64,000 nt of DNA, taken from the NCBI GenBank assembly GCA_041689935.1, contig JBDNFI010000045.1, positions 1 through 64,000 of the forward strand, in the 5' to 3' direction. Under the pieces are notes generated by a model. The model saw only the letters and a program-made list of their open reading frames with translations. It did not search any database and had not been told where the DNA came from. Of the stretch, positions 62,327 through 64,000 are shown one piece after another. Every line of letters begins with the position of its first letter. Position 1 is the first letter of the stretch. This DNA is from CAXBDP01 sp041689935 (lineage in GTDB: Bacteria; Bacteroidota; Bacteroidia; Cytophagales; Cyclobacteriaceae). Made by a program: the position numbers and the translations under genes.

Positions 62327-63679
62327 ATGATACCGATTGATACGACCGAATACCATCAATTCTACCATTTGCCTCGGTTTGCCCAGCGTCGTATTCAGGT
62401 TCAGGATGTGCATGATTATATCTTGACAAAGTGCATAGGAGAACAATGGAAGGTGGAAAAAGCTGGATGTTCACTACAGGAAAGACCTATTTACCAAATT
62501 CGCTATGGACATGGCCCGACCAAAATTTTACTGTGGAGCCAAATGCACGGAAACGAAGCTACCGCAACTAGGGCCATCTTAGAATTATTTCAATTTCTCA
62601 ATAGCCCTACAGCCTCGAAAAACTGGGCCAAGCAGTTGAGTATTTACTTCCTCCCGCTCTTGAATCCAGATGGAGCAGCAGCTCATATCAGAGAAAACGC
62701 CGCATGGATCGATTTGAACAGAGATGCTCTTGCTTTATCTGCTCCCGAATCATTGATTCTACACAAAGCAATCCATCATCTCCAACCAGATTTTTGCTTT
62801 AATCTGCACGATCAGCAAATTTATTATGGCATTGGCAATCCTTGCAAGCAAGCGGCTATATCTCTACTCGCCCCGCTGACCAATCCGCTCGGCACAATGA
62901 GTCCTTCGAGGCAAAAAGCAGCGAAAATGGTCGTATTGATGGAAAAATGGCTTAGAAGCGAATATCATTTGCCCGTAGGAAAATGGGCAGATGAATATGA
63001 AAAAAGGGCTTTTGGAGAATATTGTCAGGCAGTAGGCTCTTCCACCATATTGGTAGAAGCGGGAGGTTTGCCACGGGACTGGGAAAAAGTAAAACTTACG
63101 CAATACTACTTCTCTCTGCTGCTATTTTCAATTCAGGCAATTATTGATCAAGATTATGAAAAAGAAACTTTGGTTGAATATGAAGCCATTCCATTGAACA
63201 GATTAGGTGTTTTCGATTTGATTATTCGGAATGTGGAGCGGAAAATTGGAAATTCTACTGGTAAAGTGGATATAGGAATAAGGCGGGAGGATTGCCCAAT
63301 AGCTGACGGAAAATCTATTGTACAAATGGGCAAAATCATTGAAATAGGTGATTTGAGCCATGCTACAGGGATAGAAGAGTGGGATGCAGCAGGTGCGGAT
63401 ATTGCTTCACCAAAAATATATCCTGAAACTTTTCCATCCGTCCCTCCCGTTGATAGGGCAATCGAAATAATGAATCAGGGATATGGAGCCATTCAGGTAA
63501 AAAATATTTCAAATTTCCCAGACTATGTTCACTTTCCACTATTGATTGAAGAATCAATGCAAAACCCTGTAGTCAGCCGATTTGCAACAGGTGCCACTGC
63601 TAACTTTTGCTTAGTAAAAAAGGATAAAATGGCAGCTAATGTCATCAATGGCTATCTACATTTAATTAATTTTAAATGA
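62327..63679 (+). CDS. M14-family zinc carboxypeptidase-like protein
   Basis: A 450-residue cytoplasmic-looking M14 metallopeptidase. The zinc ligands are His74 and Glu77 in MHGNEATATR and His161 in NLHDQ. A substrate-binding Arg is in DLNRDA. The catalytic Glu is expected in ILVEAGGLP (about 246). There is no signal peptide. The C-terminal 150 residues are an extra domain of unknown kind. The next gene (41 bases on) is a DUF1611-like protein, so this pair could act on cell-wall or D-amino-acid peptides (inference). Confidence 0.88.
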   Translation: MIPIDTTEYHQFYHLPRFAQRRIQVQDVHDYILTKCIGEQWKVEKAGCSLQERPIYQIRYGHGPTKILLWSQMHGNEATATRAILELFQFLNSPTASKNWAKQLSIYFLPLLNPDGAAAHIRENAAWIDLNRDALALSAPESLILHKAIHHLQPDFCFNLHDQQIYYGIGNPCKQAAISLLAPLTNPLGTMSPSRQKAAKMVVLMEKWLRSEYHLPVGKWADEYEKRAFGEYCQAVGSSTILVEAGGLPRDWEKVKLTQYYFSLLLFSIQAIIDQDYEKETLVEYEAIPLNRLGVFDLIIRNVERKIGNSTGKVDIGIRREDCPIADGKSIVQMGKIIEIGDLSHATGIEEWDAAGADIASPKIYPETFPSVPPVDRAIEIMNQGYGAIQVKNISNFPDYVHFPLLIEESMQNPVVSRFATGATANFCLVKKDKMAANVINGYLHLINFK

Positions 63680-63719
63680 CATACTTTTGTCGGTTCAATG
63701 CTAGCCAATTTTGATTAAA

Positions 63720-64000
63720 ATGAAAGACGCGATTATTTTAACTGGTGGGTTGTTTATGAGCGCTTATGCCAAAACAGCCCATGGTTTATGTAGGGGAAGT
63801 GAGCGATTTCATATAATTGGTGTAATTGATGAAAAATTTGCTGGGATGAATGCCTCCCAGCTGATCCCTTCAGCAAGAGAAATTCCTATATATGAGAGTT
63901 TAAACCAATTTAACCTAGCAAATAGCGAAAAGGCAGCATATTGTATTTTGGGCATTGCCAATAAGGGTGGGCTTATCCCTGAGCTATTGAAACCCTTAAT
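63720..64000 (+). CDS. DUF1611-family protein (DgcN-like), partial at the window edge
   Basis: Only the first 93 codons are in the window; the reading frame runs off the end. It starts MKDAIILTGGLFM, followed by SAYAKTAHGLCRGSERF and HIIGVIDEKFAGM, which fit the N-terminal domain of DUF1611 proteins (some of which are D-glutamate N-acetyltransferases). It lies 41 bases after the M14 peptidase gene on the same strand. The C-terminal part needed to confirm the family is missing. Confidence 0.72.
   Translation, partial: MKDAIILTGGLFMSAYAKTAHGLCRGSERFHIIGVIDEKFAGMNASQLIPSAREIPIYESLNQFNLANSEKAAYCILGIANKGGLIPELLKPL

Larger units (their letters stand above)
235..63290. repeat. Dispersed octamer GCGGGAGG, 36 exact copies
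   Basis: The word GCGGGAGG starts on the + strand at 761, 5971, 6727, 8067, 11008, 12433, 20036, 26270, 29767, 36035, 45233, 45798, 50687, 51980, 54201, 58328, 63059 and 63283. Its complement CCTCCCGC starts at 235, 4611, 8371, 12038, 13690, 16436, 20004, 20924, 24661, 26178, 33112, 34183, 43511, 47190, 47381, 51293, 56838 and 62650. Four copies (235, 4611, 13690, 20924) are intergenic. The rest lie in genes, 22 on the sense strand and 10 on the antisense strand. On the sense strand they read Ala-Gly-Gly or x-Arg-Glu-x. Flanking bases are not conserved beyond the octamer. Near misses are few (ACGGGAGG at 13414, CCTCCCGT at 63443). At about 40% GC (estimated by eye) chance predicts about 0.5 copies. 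The function is inferred only: Chi-like recombination signal or DNA-uptake-like word. Confidence 0.85.

Noticed and set aside
62238..62474. N-terminal extension of rlmN
   Set aside because: The extra 79 residues are unlike any RlmN N terminus and overlap the start of the divergent M14 gene.
235..63290. GCGGGAGG as Shine-Dalgarno-like or a KOPS-type sorting word
   Set aside because: Copies occur inside genes on both strands in equal numbers. KOPS would be strongly strand-skewed, and Bacteroidota rarely use Shine-Dalgarno sites.

Overview
The window is one chromosomal stretch of a Bacteroidota bacterium, most likely from the marine Cytophagales/Cytophagia side; the exact genus is a guess. The evidence is two tandem SusC/SusD pairs, a secreted protein with a type IX secretion C-terminal sorting domain, many small Bacteroidota-only families (DUF2520, DUF4293, DUF2490-like), -33 TTTG/-7 TAnnTTTG promoters and little Shine-Dalgarno use. 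I see about 45 protein genes, no rRNA or tRNA, no CRISPR array, no intact insertion sequence and no prophage.

Layout. 0.2-4.6 kb: Tat-exported class V aminotransferase, DUF2520 protein, OmpA/PD40 outer-membrane protein. 4.7-10.4 kb: aldehyde dehydrogenase plus GMC alcohol oxidase (a fatty-alcohol oxidation pair), convergent with an iron-sulfur photolyase/cryptochrome and its TetR neighbour. 10.6-16.2 kb: AsmA-like protein, PPP phosphatase, VOC protein, a small conserved protein, sugar-phosphate nucleotidyltransferase. 16.4-37.4 kb: a block that looks devoted to peptide use: two sortilin/BNR proteins, a lipoprotein RidA, a TPR lipoprotein, an S15/CocE hydrolase, two SusC/SusD pairs and an S10 carboxypeptidase, with no glycoside hydrolase. 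37.4-43.9 kb: DUF502 membrane protein, a 1.2 kb apparently gene-free or decayed stretch with a 34-bp perfect palindrome, DUF2490-like protein, exported beta-carbonic anhydrase, fatty-acid desaturase, and two coupled envelope genes. 44.0-47.7 kb: operon of thiolase, truA and an MsbA-like exporter. 47.8-52.8 kb: DUF4293, dps, tesA, and divergent ybbA-ybbP-like genes, the same tesA/ybbAP arrangement as in E. coli. 52.9-54.5 kb: secreted amidohydrolase. 54.7-59.3 kb: four tightly coupled genes of unknown function ending in a triplicated leucine-rich-repeat protein. 59.6-61.1 kb: T9SS cargo. 61.2-64 kb: rlmN, M14 peptidase and the start of a DUF1611-type gene.

Two observations stand out. First, the non-palindromic octamer GCGGGAGG occurs 36 times by my hand count (18 on each strand), where about 0.5 would be expected by chance; it sits in genes in several frames and in intergenic DNA, so it behaves like a genome-wide functional word (Chi-like or uptake-like). 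Second, the 54.7-59.3 kb operon encodes an apparently undescribed envelope system in which three proteins share one small domain and the fourth gene product repeats a WW-start/LRR/cap module three times.
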